64,000 nt of DNA from JAJCYK01 sp965212195 (GCA_965212195.1 CBDBUW010000015.1:372001-436000), one strand, 5' to 3'; counted from the first letter of the stretch, positions 8,153 to 17,303 are shown. Numbers and translations are program-made. The notes: a model not told the origin generated them from the sequence alone.

Positions 8153-10206
8153 TTATCCTCTATCGTCGACTGTTGCATCCCTAAAGACCCATCTTCACGG
8201 TAGCGCTCGAACCAAGCCAAGATGTTGGCTACTTTGGCCATTAAATTACTGGGCCGGGCAGCTATTCCGTGTGAAGCCCCGGGTATACGTACCATCCCCG
8301 TCTCTACCTTTTGTAGTTTTAAAGCCCGGTAATATTGCTCAGATTCAGCTATGGGAGTGCGATAATCACTCTCCCCGGTCAGCAATAAAGTGGGGGTAGT
8401 GACATTTCCCACCAGGCTGATAGGGGAGCGTTTCATGTAATGTTCGGTGTGCTCCCAGGGAACTCCCGGAAACCAATATTTATGATAAGATGCCCCGTCG
8501 GAATATAAGACAAAGCTATACCAGTTTATCACAGGCTTGGCTACAACCGCAGCCCGGAATCGATCGGTATTTCCTACTATCCAGGCAGTTAATACTCCAC
8601 CACCGGAACCACCGGTCACATACAACTGATCTTCGTCGATGAACCCTTTGGCGATCAATGCATCTACGCCCGACATCAAATCGTGGTAATCATTGCCGGG
8701 ATAATTATGGTGGATCTGATTGCCAAAGTCTTCACCATAACTGGTGCTTCCCCGGGGGTTAGTATAGAGTACCACGTATCCGGCAGCTGCCATTAACTGT
8801 ACCTCAAAGGAAAACCAGGGACCATAGGCCGCAAAGGGTCCTCCATGGATCTCTAAAACCATGGGATACTTCTTTGAAGCGTTAAAGTCCGGTGGATAAC
8901 AAATCCAACCCTGCACATCGCGTTGATCGTAAGACGATTTATACCACAGTTCCTCTACCCTGCCCAATTTCCTGAAAGCGAATAGGTCGTCATTCAATCG
9001 GGTAAGTCGTTTGGTTCCGGATTTTCGGGATCCCGAAGCCAAATCGGCCGGATGACTGGGATCCCCCAAGGTGTAGGCAAAACGGCCATCTTTGCTAATG
9101 CTATAAATACCTCCGGTATAAGGCCTTCCTGTGGAAAGACCACCCACACTTTCTGCCAGATCGCTAACCTTTCCACTTGAGGTCATATAAGCCAGTTTCT
9201 GGTTGCCATGGTCTTCATAGGAGAAGTACCAACCTTTTCCGTCGGCCGCCCACTGTACTTGCTCCACATCCCGGTCAAATGAACCGGATATTTCCCTGAC
9301 ATTGCTGCCATCGGTCGACATGGTATATAGCCGGGTAATTTGGTAGCCCTGATAACGGTCATCATAGCCGGTAAAGGCAATGGTGCCTCCATCTGGGGAT
9401 ACCCGTGGATTGCTGTCGACACCTTGCCGATTGGTCAAGGCTTGAATGTTACCCTGCTCCAGACCTACTTTATAGATTTCCAGGTTTCTTTGGTTGAAAT
9501 CACGGTCCTGGTTAAGATTGGCATGGAAGAATAAGTTGCGTCCGTCTTTGGACCATTGAGGGCTTCCCACACTATGGTCCGCAAAAGTAATTTGACGGGG
9601 GGTACCGCCATCAGCTGATACTATAAATAACTGATTGGCTCCAGCCTTGATATAACCGTTGCCATCGGACCGGTAGTTCATATCATCGATAAATTTCGGC
9701 GGATCGTTCCATTTGGCATCCTCCGGTTTGCCCTCCAAAGTAGCCAGATGTTCTTTTTTAGCCGCGACAAACATGGTAAAGGCTATCCAATTGCCATCGG
9801 GTGACCAAGCCAGACCCGAGGGACTCTCTGTTAAATTCGTGAGTTTAGTTTCAGCACCTGTATCCAACCATTTCATATAAATCTGTCTGGATTCGTCCTT
9901 ATTGGATATGTAGGCCATCCTGGATCCATCCGGAGACCATCTTGGTGAATAATCACGTTGATTACCCGTAGTAAGAGGACGTTTGCGGTTTCCGTTAAAA
10001 TCCGCCAACCAAATATTAGAGAGACTGCGGTCAGTCATAATGTCTTTAAAGTTCCGTACATAAAGAATCTGATCGCCTTGCTCTGAAATTTGTGGATCGG
10101 AAACATATTCCAGATCAAAAATATCAATGGCTTGTAGATAGGGGTTGTTTTGGGCATTAAGACCCAAAGACATGATAATAAAAAGGCCGCTGACAAAATA
10201 TTTCAT
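8149..10206 (-). CDS. Secreted S9 family prolyl-oligopeptidase-type peptidase
   Basis: Exported serine peptidase of about 685 residues cleaving short peptides. The signal peptide MKYFVSGLFIIMSLGLNAQ supports the ATG complementary to 10204-10206; an upstream ATG at 10218 adds four residues. The first 400 residues carry TolB/PD40-type propeller repeats (SPRWSPDGSRMAYIS, GLAWSPDGNWIAFT, SPQWSKDGRNLFF). The C-terminal alpha/beta-hydrolase domain has VLEIHGGPFAAYG, nucleophile motif VTGGSGGGVLTAW, the aspartate in LLLTGESDYRTP and the histidine in IPGASHGIAARP, so the triad is intact. It is probably periplasmic and used in peptide scavenging. Convergent with, and overlapping by 4 bases, the Tic20-like gene. 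Confidence 0.92.
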   Translation of the reverse strand: MKYFVSGLFIIMSLGLNAQNNPYLQAIDIFDLEYVSDPQISEQGDQILYVRNFKDIMTDRSLSNIWLADFNGNRKRPLTTGNQRDYSPRWSPDGSRMAYISNKDESRQIYMKWLDTGAETKLTNLTESPSGLAWSPDGNWIAFTMFVAAKKEHLATLEGKPEDAKWNDPPKFIDDMNYRSDGNGYIKAGANQLFIVSADGGTPRQITFADHSVGSPQWSKDGRNLFFHANLNQDRDFNQRNLEIYKVGLEQGNIQALTNRQGVDSNPRVSPDGGTIAFTGYDDRYQGYQITRLYTMSTDGSNVREISGSFDRDVEQVQWAADGKGWYFSYEDHGNQKLAYMTSSGKVSDLAESVGGLSTGRPYTGGIYSISKDGRFAYTLGDPSHPADLASGSRKSGTKRLTRLNDDLFAFRKLGRVEELWYKSSYDQRDVQGWICYPPDFNASKKYPMVLEIHGGPFAAYGPWFSFEVQLMAAAGYVVLYTNPRGSTSYGEDFGNQIHHNYPGNDYHDLMSGVDALIAKGFIDEDQLYVTGGSGGGVLTAWIVGNTDRFRAAVVAKPVINWYSFVLYSDGASYHKYWFPGVPWEHTEHYMKRSPISLVGNVTTPTLLLTGESDYRTPIAESEQYYRALKLQKVETGMVRIPGASHGIAARPSNLMAKVANILAWFERYREDGSLGMQQSTIEDN

Positions 10207-10218
10207 GTTTCTTGGCAT

Positions 10219-10568
10219 TGATTGGATTTGAATATAAGCATTAATCAGCTAATGGCTATCCTCTTGCTGCCGAAGCTGGTGGTCCAAAAAAGTAGAGATT
10301 GAGTCAAATCATATTTGGTAAAATTGGCAATAGCAGCATGAATAAACTGTTTTATGTGAGCAATTCCATAAAATTATCTGGGTTTATAGCCGACGATTTA
10401 CAAATGGTCGATGAAAAGCTCCTGCTTATCGAAATATTCCACCTGGTAATGGGAAATAAACTAGCTTGGTATTGGATAGATTGAGGCCACTGTAATTCGG
10501 TAGTTGCCTGACACCCCAACAAAGTCAGTCATTTTTAATCGTATTGCAACTTCGAAAAATCAGTGACC
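10219..10568. other. Intergenic stretch between two minus-strand genes, possible small plus-strand transcript
   Basis: About 350 bases without a secure gene. On the plus strand a TTG-started frame of 61 codons (10299-10484), with an internal ATG at 10341, ends about 85 bases before a strong plus-strand terminator. Its translation has no motif that I recognise and its codon use does not convince me. It may be a small RNA, a short unknown protein or a gene remnant. Confidence 0.3.
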
Positions 10569-10600
10569 GTCCCGGCGTTAACTCGTCGGGACATTTTTTT
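10569..10600 (+). terminator. Rho-independent terminator
   Basis: GTCCCGGCG (10569-10577) pairs with CGTCGGGAC (10584-10592) across the loop TTAACT, with one G-T pair, followed by A and seven T. The T-run orientation serves the plus strand. On the minus strand, after the esterase stop, the T-run lies about ten bases beyond the stem, so it is weaker there. Confidence 0.75.
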
Positions 10601-11468
10601 AACGATGAAAGCTCCTGGAAACAAACCTTAAAACTTCCGGTAAGGCGGTACGCCAATAGGTCCAGTTATGTGCTCCATCCCGTACCCTAAACTCATGCGG
10701 AATGGCTTTCTTGTTCATAAGTTTGTGAAGCTCCATGTTGCCATTGATAAGGAAATCATCATCCCCGCAATCGATATACCATTTAACTGATTTGAGTTTC
10801 ATAGAGTCGGCTTGTTCGATCAAGAATAGGGGAAAGTTACTTTTAACATGGTCAGTAATCCGAGCCTCTCCAGCCATACCTTCCCCAAAAATAAACCCGA
10901 AATATTTATCCCAATCTTCTTGCTTATGGGCGGTAATTTCGTCTTTTCCCCAAACCGCGGCACTTAACGGAGCGGCGGCCGCAAACATATCGGGGTGTTT
11001 TACAGCATATAGCAGGGTGCCATGCCCTCCCATGCTTAAGCCTGCCACCGCCCGAAATTCCTTGGTACCCCTGGCTTGATAATTTTGTTCTATGTACGGA
11101 ATAAATTCCTCTATAAAGAAATCTTCGTAGCGGGTTTTGTTGTCGTAGGAGTTTACATACCAATCCAATCCGGCATCGGGCATGGCAATAATCATATCGG
11201 TGACCTCGGTATCGACTATCATCTGGTCGGCTATGTTCTTAACCTCTCCGAACTGCGTCCATCCTGTTTCATTATCTGTATAACCATGAAGCAGGTAAAG
11301 CACTGGGTATTTCCTTTGGGAATGATCATAGTCGTGAGGCAGGTAAATACTGTACCCTACATTACGGCTGAGGATCTTGCTGTCCAGTGTATGACTTTCT
11401 AATAGTTTTCCCTGACTAATGCCTGAATCATTCAACAACATCAGGGCAATAAGGCATAGATATCTCAT
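10599..11468 (-). CDS. Secreted alpha/beta-hydrolase, esterase D/antigen 85-like
   Basis: Exported esterase of 289 residues. The signal peptide (about 1-18) is followed by SKILSRNVGYSIYLPHDY and KYPVLYLLHGYTDNETGW, where the HGY supplies the oxyanion region. The nucleophile motif is RAVAGLSMGGHGTLLYA, the acid is in WYIDCGDDDFL and the histidine in RVRDGAHNWTYWRTALPEVL. This arrangement fits the esterase family related to feruloyl and acetylxylan esterases, S-formylglutathione hydrolase and antigen 85. The presence of a signal peptide argues against formylglutathione hydrolase and for a carbohydrate or lipid ester as substrate. Transcribed alone; a hairpin follows its stop codon. Confidence 0.85.
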   Translation of the reverse strand: MRYLCLIALMLLNDSGISQGKLLESHTLDSKILSRNVGYSIYLPHDYDHSQRKYPVLYLLHGYTDNETGWTQFGEVKNIADQMIVDTEVTDMIIAMPDAGLDWYVNSYDNKTRYEDFFIEEFIPYIEQNYQARGTKEFRAVAGLSMGGHGTLLYAVKHPDMFAAAAPLSAAVWGKDEITAHKQEDWDKYFGFIFGEGMAGEARITDHVKSNFPLFLIEQADSMKLKSVKWYIDCGDDDFLINGNMELHKLMNKKAIPHEFRVRDGAHNWTYWRTALPEVLRFVSRSFHR

Positions 11469-11554
11469 GGTATTTAGCGCATTACAGAGCTAAATATGAG
11501 GATAAATCCGCATTTTAAAAAAACAATAGTTGTGAATGGAAAGCTTTTGAGAAA

Positions 11555-12181
11555 CTAGTCGTATTCCATGGTTTCCAGATTCAAACGGACGTTGAGCAAG
11601 TTGTTGGAGGGACTTAGGCGTTGAACTAATTTCTTTCCCCGGTAAATAAAAATCAACTCTCTGGTATTTGGTGGCACCTGGATGGTATATCCGCCTATGT
11701 TGTTGGAGATCTTAGCCACGCTACTCCCAGGCACCATTATGTTAACTCCGGCAATATTTTCTCCGGTAGATGAAAGCGTGATCTTACCGTAAATTCTACG
11801 GACATTAATATCGTTATTTTCTTCGGTAACGGCTGGGACTTCCTCAACAACTGTTGGTGTCTCAATCTGTGGTTCCTCCTCTTCCGGGCCTGGCTGCTCT
11901 TGCACAGCCTCCTCCACCGACGATTCGCTGCTTTCCTGATCAGGAATTTGTTCGGTAGGCTCTTCGGTAGTCGTCTCATCTGAGACTTCTTCAGAATCCG
12001 TTTCTATGGTAGCTCCTTCGGTATCAGTTCCTTGGTAGTAATTGTATTCGGAGAGCTCCTCTTCCGGAGGCGCTTTCATAGCCTCATTTGAAGAGCTTGG
12101 TTTGTAAAACTCAAAAATAAAAATGAACAATACCACTGCCGCAGCTGCTGCTATCAGTCCAATTTTTGCTAGTACCTTCAC
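11555..12181 (-). CDS. Membrane-anchored protein with carboxypeptidase-regulatory-like domain
   Basis: A 208-residue protein with one N-terminal membrane helix (IGLIAAAAAVVLFIFIFEFY), then an acidic linker of about 90 residues made almost only of E, T, S, P and V, then a C-terminal beta-sandwich of about 75 residues: VRRIYGKITLSSTGENIAGV, NIMVPGSSVAKISNNIGGY, and LIFIYRGKKLVQ. The C-terminal part closely resembles that of the protein encoded at 14227-15000 on the other side of aguAB (shared IYGKIT, V-x-VMxPGS, LIFIYxGK and a final LxxMxY). The charged linker would place the domain away from the membrane in the periplasm. No function is known. Confidence 0.65.
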   Translation of the reverse strand: MKVLAKIGLIAAAAAVVLFIFIFEFYKPSSSNEAMKAPPEEELSEYNYYQGTDTEGATIETDSEEVSDETTTEEPTEQIPDQESSESSVEEAVQEQPGPEEEEPQIETPTVVEEVPAVTEENNDINVRRIYGKITLSSTGENIAGVNIMVPGSSVAKISNNIGGYTIQVPPNTRELIFIYRGKKLVQRLSPSNNLLNVRLNLETMEYD

Positions 12182-12283
12182 GCCAAGCTGATATTAAATT
12201 AAAAAATGACGGAACACTTTATTCCGTATGTAAAACAACGAAGTTAATCGAAAAATGTTGGCTATGCAAAGAAATTTGTGTGG

Positions 12284-13318
12284 CTAAAGGCTTGGTTCTT
12301 GTTGAGTTAAGCAGTGAAAACTGCCTAATCCCACCACTAATTCTCGGGAATCGAGGCCCAGTACCGGCCTATCCGTAATAAGCTCCCGTAAACTGCTTAA
12401 TGCCACCTGATCCTGAGGATCATCGAAAGTCGGGACTATTACCGCCGCATTGCATATATAGAAGTTGGCATAGCTTGCCGGCAGTCGTTGCTCTTTCCAA
12501 AAAAGTGGTTTGGGCATTGGCAGAGTAGCTACTTTTAAGGGCCGGCCATCCCAAAGCCTCATGTCATTCAATAGCCGAAGATTCTCTTGGAGGGGTTGAA
12601 AATTGCAGTCCGCTGGATTCTGTTCAACGGCTGCAACTACCACATCTTCTTTCACAAATCGACATATATCATCAATATGTCCATCGGTATCATCACCTGC
12701 AATTCCGTGGTGAAGCCACAAAACCTGCTTTACTCCGTAGTAATCGCACAGTTTTTCTGTTATACCGGTTTGCTGATGCCCTGGGTTGCGGTTTTTATGC
12801 AATAGGCAGCAACTGGTAGTGAGCAGGGTTCCCGCGCCATTGAACTCTACCGACCCTCCTTCCAATACCATCCCAGGACTAACCATTTCAATGTCCATGG
12901 CTTTTGCGATCTTTTCTGGAATACTATTGTCAAGGTCATATGGTGGATATTTGCCACCCCACGCATTGTAGTCCCAATTAACAACCAATTTTTTACGATT
13001 TTTAGGGTTGGTTAAAAATGCCGGACCATGGTCTCGGCACCAGGCATCATTGGTAGGGTGATAATAGAACTTTACATTCATTAATGGCACATTATACTGC
13101 CTTAGCAGCTCCTCTACTTCTTTTTGCTTAGACCGGTCGTTTACCTGAATGCAAACATCTTCTTCTTGGGAGATGATTTTAATTAATGAAATTAAGGTGT
13201 GATAAACTTTCTCAAGGCCATTGGGCCAGGTATTAGGATTATGAGGCCAACTGAGCCAGGTAGCCTTATGCGGAGACCACTCTGCTGGAAAGCTGTATCC
13301 TTCAGCTACCGGAATCAT
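12284..13318 (-). CDS. aguA: Agmatine deiminase
   Basis: Hydrolyses agmatine to N-carbamoylputrescine and ammonia, the first step of the arginine-decarboxylase route to putrescine. A 344-residue cytoplasmic member of the peptidyl-arginine-deiminase superfamily. Visible landmarks: PAEWSPHKATWLSWPHNPNTW at the start, NDAWCRDHGPAFL, LEGGSVEFNGAGTLLTT, HHGIAGDDTDGHIDDICRF with the catalytic His and Asp, and the nucleophile Cys336 in GSFHCLTQQ near the C-terminus. All catalytic positions are present. Its ATG overlaps the TGA of aguB (ATGA), so the two are translationally coupled, with aguB upstream. Cytoplasmic; the role follows from the pairing with aguB. Confidence 0.93.
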   Translation of the reverse strand: MIPVAEGYSFPAEWSPHKATWLSWPHNPNTWPNGLEKVYHTLISLIKIISQEEDVCIQVNDRSKQKEVEELLRQYNVPLMNVKFYYHPTNDAWCRDHGPAFLTNPKNRKKLVVNWDYNAWGGKYPPYDLDNSIPEKIAKAMDIEMVSPGMVLEGGSVEFNGAGTLLTTSCCLLHKNRNPGHQQTGITEKLCDYYGVKQVLWLHHGIAGDDTDGHIDDICRFVKEDVVVAAVEQNPADCNFQPLQENLRLLNDMRLWDGRPLKVATLPMPKPLFWKEQRLPASYANFYICNAAVIVPTFDDPQDQVALSSLRELITDRPVLGLDSRELVVGLGSFHCLTQQEPSL

Positions 13319-14184
13319 GGTTGATCTAGGAACCTTTTGGTTATATCGCCATAGCTGTCTACCCGCCGATCTCGGAGGAATGGCCAGTGGGTACGATAAT
13401 GATCTGACTCTGCAAGTTCAACGGGTACTACTTTGGTAACCTCCTCCTGGCCGGCTTGCCATAGTACACGACCCATGGGGTTTACTACCATGGATCCGCC
13501 CCAAAAATCCATTTGACCTTCGGTTCCCACCCGATTGACCGACACTACATGAACTCCGTTGGCCACGGCATGGGCCCTTTGAACCGTTTGCCAGGCTTCA
13601 AATTGCTCTTTGTTAGTGGCCTCCTCCTGGGACTGATCCCACCCAATGGCAGTGGGATAAAATAGAATTTCAGCACCCATCAAGGTAGTTAAGCGGGCCG
13701 CTTCCGGAAACCATTGATCCCAGCATATCAAAGTACCTATTTTAGCATATCGAGTAGTGAACACCCGATATCCCAAATCACCCGGGGTGAAGTAGAATTT
13801 CTCATAATACCCAGGATCGTCAGGGATGTGCATCTTGCGATATTTGCCCAGATATGTTCCATCTGCATCGATTACCGCCACGGTGTTGTGATAAAGGCCA
13901 TGGGTTCTTTTCTCGAACAAAGAAGCTATCACTACCACTTGCAGTTCTGAGGCCAATGACTGTAATGCCTCGGTAGAGGGGCCCGGAACGGATTCGGCCA
14001 GCGAAAAATTATCATGGTGCTCCAGGTAACAGAAATAGCGGGTCTTGAATAATTCCTGCAAGCAAATTATTTGAGCACCCTTAGTGGCGGCTTGTCTGAT
14101 CTCCTGAATTACCTGGCCGAGATTGTCTTTTGGCTCAGCCTTACAAGCCATTTGAACTACTCCTATCTGTACCATATTACTCAT
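13315..14184 (-). CDS. aguB: N-carbamoylputrescine amidase
   Basis: Nitrilase-superfamily amidohydrolase of 289 residues that cleaves N-carbamoylputrescine to putrescine, CO2 and ammonia. The Glu-Lys-Cys triad is visible: Glu44 in IICLQELFKTRYF, the Lys in YLGKYRKMHIPDDPGYYEKF, and the Cys in IGTLICWDQWFPEAAR. The segments around the triad, including HIPDDPGYYEKFYFTPGD, match the carbamoylputrescine branch better than general nitrilases. It is first in a two-gene operon with aguA (4-base overlap). The upstream neighbour on the same strand, 42 bases away, is a membrane-anchored regulatory-domain protein that may share the transcript. Confidence 0.93.
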   Translation of the reverse strand: MSNMVQIGVVQMACKAEPKDNLGQVIQEIRQAATKGAQIICLQELFKTRYFCYLEHHDNFSLAESVPGPSTEALQSLASELQVVVIASLFEKRTHGLYHNTVAVIDADGTYLGKYRKMHIPDDPGYYEKFYFTPGDLGYRVFTTRYAKIGTLICWDQWFPEAARLTTLMGAEILFYPTAIGWDQSQEEATNKEQFEAWQTVQRAHAVANGVHVVSVNRVGTEGQMDFWGGSMVVNPMGRVLWQAGQEEVTKVVPVELAESDHYRTHWPFLRDRRVDSYGDITKRFLDQP

Positions 14185-14226
14185 AGCTATAGAAGCCTTG
14201 AAGATAAGTCATTCCCGCAAAAATGT

Positions 14227-15000
14227 CTATTGCTCCTCGAGGCGGGATGGGTAAGTCATTTCCTCGAAATTCAACTGAAGATCCAGCCTTCTCGAATTTG
14301 CAGGAATCGCCTTAGCTACCTGCTTACCCTGGTAAATAAAGATCAGCGTTCTGGCACGGTTAGAAACCTGAATGTAATACTTTCCAGTGTGATCGGTGAC
14401 TTTCGCTTTATTACTACCCGGTGTCATAACCGTAACCCCGGAAACAGGTTCTCCATTGTTGGTGATCTTTCCGTAAATCCCCTTTACCCGGTTTTGCACC
14501 TGGTTCGGCGGTTTTTCAATATAGTTATCAAACTTCTTATTGGTTGAAACAGGGTCGGGAAGGGTCGACGGCTCTTCATTAATTTGTGAGAGTGTATCAA
14601 TGGCTTCCAACACCGGCGCCACCTCACTTTCGGGCGGGTCCTCTTCAACTTGATTGGGTGCCACTGTGGCCTGGGCATCCTCTATTGGCAGTTCCTCCGT
14701 CAATGATTCTTTAGGTTCCTTCAAATAAAAGAACGCTGCCATCACCAGCCCGACAATAGAAATAAGAATAAGTGCCACCCATAAGAACCTGGGAAGGTGC
14801 AGTTCCACGGGTGCATTTTTCCGAGATTCGGCCGGGTATGCAAGGCTTTGTTGGATGCTGCGGCATCTTGGACATTGCTGTATGTGCTCACTGGCCTCCT
14901 TTTCAGCCAGGTCGGACAACTCTTTCAGCACCATCCTTCTGATACTATCAAATGTTAGGTGCTTTTCTTCGCCAATATTTTTGTATTCGAGCGGCCGCAT
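14227..15000 (-). CDS. Anti-sigma-like zinc-finger membrane protein with regulatory-like domain
   Basis: About 257 residues when started at the ATG complementary to 14998-15000 (MRPLEYKNIG); an upstream in-frame start at 15060 would add 20 residues that look non-coding. The N-terminal part has EASEHIQQCPRCRSIQQSL, the HxxxCxxC signature of zinc-binding anti-sigma domains. A membrane helix (FLWVALILISIVGLVMAAFFYL) follows, then an acidic, proline-rich linker, then a C-terminal carboxypeptidase-regulatory-like beta domain (VKGIYGKITNNGEPVSGVTV, KVTDHTGKYYIQVS, LIFIYQGKQVAKA). The C-terminal domain is paralogous to that at 11555-12181. No sigma-factor gene is adjacent, so the zinc-finger partner is unknown. 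It lies 42 bases upstream of aguB. Confidence 0.7.
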   Translation of the reverse strand: MRPLEYKNIGEEKHLTFDSIRRMVLKELSDLAEKEASEHIQQCPRCRSIQQSLAYPAESRKNAPVELHLPRFLWVALILISIVGLVMAAFFYLKEPKESLTEELPIEDAQATVAPNQVEEDPPESEVAPVLEAIDTLSQINEEPSTLPDPVSTNKKFDNYIEKPPNQVQNRVKGIYGKITNNGEPVSGVTVMTPGSNKAKVTDHTGKYYIQVSNRARTLIFIYQGKQVAKAIPANSRRLDLQLNFEEMTYPSRLEEQ

Positions 15001-15099
15001 AAGGGCATAAAAATCTAACCTAATGGTAATCCATTCTGCAATAAAAACAAAGTCTACCAAGGAATTGTTGACTCTCCAAAATTATGAGGACAGGTGATA

Positions 15100-17106
15100 T
15101 TACTTCTTGCTCTTGATGGGCTTTTTTCCCTTGACCATAGGGGTGTGGTGTTTCTTATCGGTAATCCAGTAGAACTGGAAGGGTTGAAATGCAACCAACT
15201 CCTTCAAATAGCTGGGGGCCTTACCACTAAACTTGTCCACTACTCCTCTAGCCATATCAAAACCATGGCGGTACAGAATATCTTTTTTAATGTATTGTAC
15301 CGAGGAGTGGAAATTGGCCATAACCAAGGTTTTTCTACCCAGTTCGTTCCACCTTAGGTAGGTGAAAATGTGTTTATTCTCGCAATAACTCAAAGTAGTA
15401 TTATTATGATCTGCCCATTCCGGAGATTCTTTGCGGATTGCGATCAATTTCTGAATTGCCGAAAATATTTGCTTTTCTACAGCTTCCTCTTTCTTACGCT
15501 TCTCCGCAGCTTTCCAATCCATCATTGGACGGTGCATCCAACGATTATCATAGGCTTTAGCAGAGTCTTTCAGATAGGAATAGTCATTGAGCAAACCGAT
15601 CTCGTCGCCGCTGTATATAAGGGGCAAGCCCCCAAAAGACATGATTATACTATGGACTAGGGTTATTTTTTTTATGGCTTCTTCTATGGCCGGTTTGCTC
15701 TTCGATTTTAGGGCCGTTTCCAATCCGGTCAGGGAAGCCAGGGTGCCGGAAATTCGGGCATCGCCATTTTTGGGATTGAACATAAAGGGTGCTCCTTTGG
15801 CGGGGCTTCCCTCAAATTTACCGGTGTAATAATCCAAAATATAAGCCCGGTGAAGCTTGGCATCCAGTCCCAGTTCGTAAATGTAGATATCGTCAAAACC
15901 CAAACCAATGTCATCGTGGCAACGAGCATAATTGATCCAGGTGGTGCCCCAAGGTTTTTGTGGCAGGTTTTGGATCACTTTGTTTAACAGCCTGGCCTCA
16001 CCGGTAGCAATGGCCTCCCAAATCAGGGCCATCAAGGGGGCGTGGTAAGCAATCTCACATTCGTGATCGTCGGGGTGTTCGCCAAAATATTTCATGATCT
16101 CCAGTGGCGCTACAATGGCTTCGGCTATAAATTTCACACCGGGAGCTACTACCTCGGCACATCTTTTCATCAACTTTAGGATTTGATGTGCTTTGGGCAA
16201 GTTCTGGCAACTGGTTCCCATTTCTTTCCACAGAAAAGCTGGAGCGTCCAATCTTAAAAGATCCACTCCTTGATTGGCCAGGAAAAGCAAAACATCCATC
16301 ATCTCGCAAAGAACCTGGGGATTTCGGTAATTCAAGTCCCATTGGTATTGATGGAATACCGTCATCACCCATTTTTCAAGGCTTTCCACGTAGGTAAAGT
16401 TTCCTGGTGCACTTACGGGAAAGATTTCCGGCATACTGTTTTCAAATTGATCCGGTATCTGCCGGTCTGGAAATATGTAATAATAGTCTTGATAACGTTT
16501 ATCGCCTTTTTTGGCTTTTTTAGCCCACTCATGAGCGTCGGAGGTGTGATTTAACACCAGATCCAGCGTTAGCAACATATCCCGATCTCGGAATTTTTTT
16601 GCCAAGGTTCTTATTTGAGCCATGTTGCCAAACTTGGGATCCACCTTGCGGTAATCGCTAACGGCGTACCCTCCATCGTTTTCATTAGAGGGAGACATCA
16701 ATAGAGGCATTAGGTGTACCCAATTCACGCCCAATTCCTGTATATAATCCAGCTTCTCCGAAAATCCGTTGAGATCTTTAGCAAAATGTTCCGGGTAAAG
16801 CATCATACCTACCCATTTTTGGTTTAACAACCAATGTGGGTCCCTTTCTCTAGACTTGTCCTGATTCCTTAATAAGGGATGTCGTTGCTGAAAGGCTTTA
16901 AAAAGGACGTCAATGAGCTCTTGAAAATATTTAGGATGGTCATGGCGATGACCATATAAGCTTTGATATAACTCCGTTATAATGCCAAAATTTGCACTTA
17001 AGCGGGTATTGAAATCCCGAAAATCCCCCACATCCAATTGCGGAGGCTGTGTCTGGTAACGGTCCAGTAGCTTGTTCAGAAGGTTATGTTGCTGGGCATC
17101 GTACAT
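15100..17106 (-). CDS. Amylosucrase-family GH13 enzyme
   Basis: A 668-residue cytoplasmic glycoside-hydrolase family 13 protein most like amylosucrase, which transfers glucose from sucrose to an alpha-glucan. The N-terminal helical extension is present (residues about 1-85). Family landmarks in order: NDGGYAVSDYRKVDPKFG, LTLDLVLNHTSDAHEW, VFHQYQWDLNYRNPQVL, GVDLLRLDAPAFLWKEMGTS with the nucleophile Asp, KFIAEAIVAP with the acid/base Glu, NYARCHDDIG with His-Asp, LPLIYSGDEIGLLND, and AYDNRWMHRPMMDW with the distal Arg. The MGTSCQNLPKAHQ block is diagnostic of amylosucrases rather than sucrose phosphorylases. Transcribed alone; no sucrose transporter or fructokinase is nearby, so substrate use is inferred. 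Confidence 0.82.
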   Translation of the reverse strand: MYDAQQHNLLNKLLDRYQTQPPQLDVGDFRDFNTRLSANFGIITELYQSLYGHRHDHPKYFQELIDVLFKAFQQRHPLLRNQDKSRERDPHWLLNQKWVGMMLYPEHFAKDLNGFSEKLDYIQELGVNWVHLMPLLMSPSNENDGGYAVSDYRKVDPKFGNMAQIRTLAKKFRDRDMLLTLDLVLNHTSDAHEWAKKAKKGDKRYQDYYYIFPDRQIPDQFENSMPEIFPVSAPGNFTYVESLEKWVMTVFHQYQWDLNYRNPQVLCEMMDVLLFLANQGVDLLRLDAPAFLWKEMGTSCQNLPKAHQILKLMKRCAEVVAPGVKFIAEAIVAPLEIMKYFGEHPDDHECEIAYHAPLMALIWEAIATGEARLLNKVIQNLPQKPWGTTWINYARCHDDIGLGFDDIYIYELGLDAKLHRAYILDYYTGKFEGSPAKGAPFMFNPKNGDARISGTLASLTGLETALKSKSKPAIEEAIKKITLVHSIIMSFGGLPLIYSGDEIGLLNDYSYLKDSAKAYDNRWMHRPMMDWKAAEKRKKEEAVEKQIFSAIQKLIAIRKESPEWADHNNTTLSYCENKHIFTYLRWNELGRKTLVMANFHSSVQYIKKDILYRHGFDMARGVVDKFSGKAPSYLKELVAFQPFQFYWITDKKHHTPMVKGKKPIKSKK

Positions 17107-17303
17107 TCGAATAAGACAAATTGCAGCACAATATACAGGTTAGTTTAGAACCTACAATAAACTGGAACTAGCTTTTTACATCTCAAAAAACGCGATTTCG
17201 TCCCAAACATTGCATTCATTAATTTTGTTAAAATATGGCACAATGAAACTGAAAAAATTGTGTTAATATGGCAAACGCTTAAACTTAAGGGAATAAAACG
17301 GTT

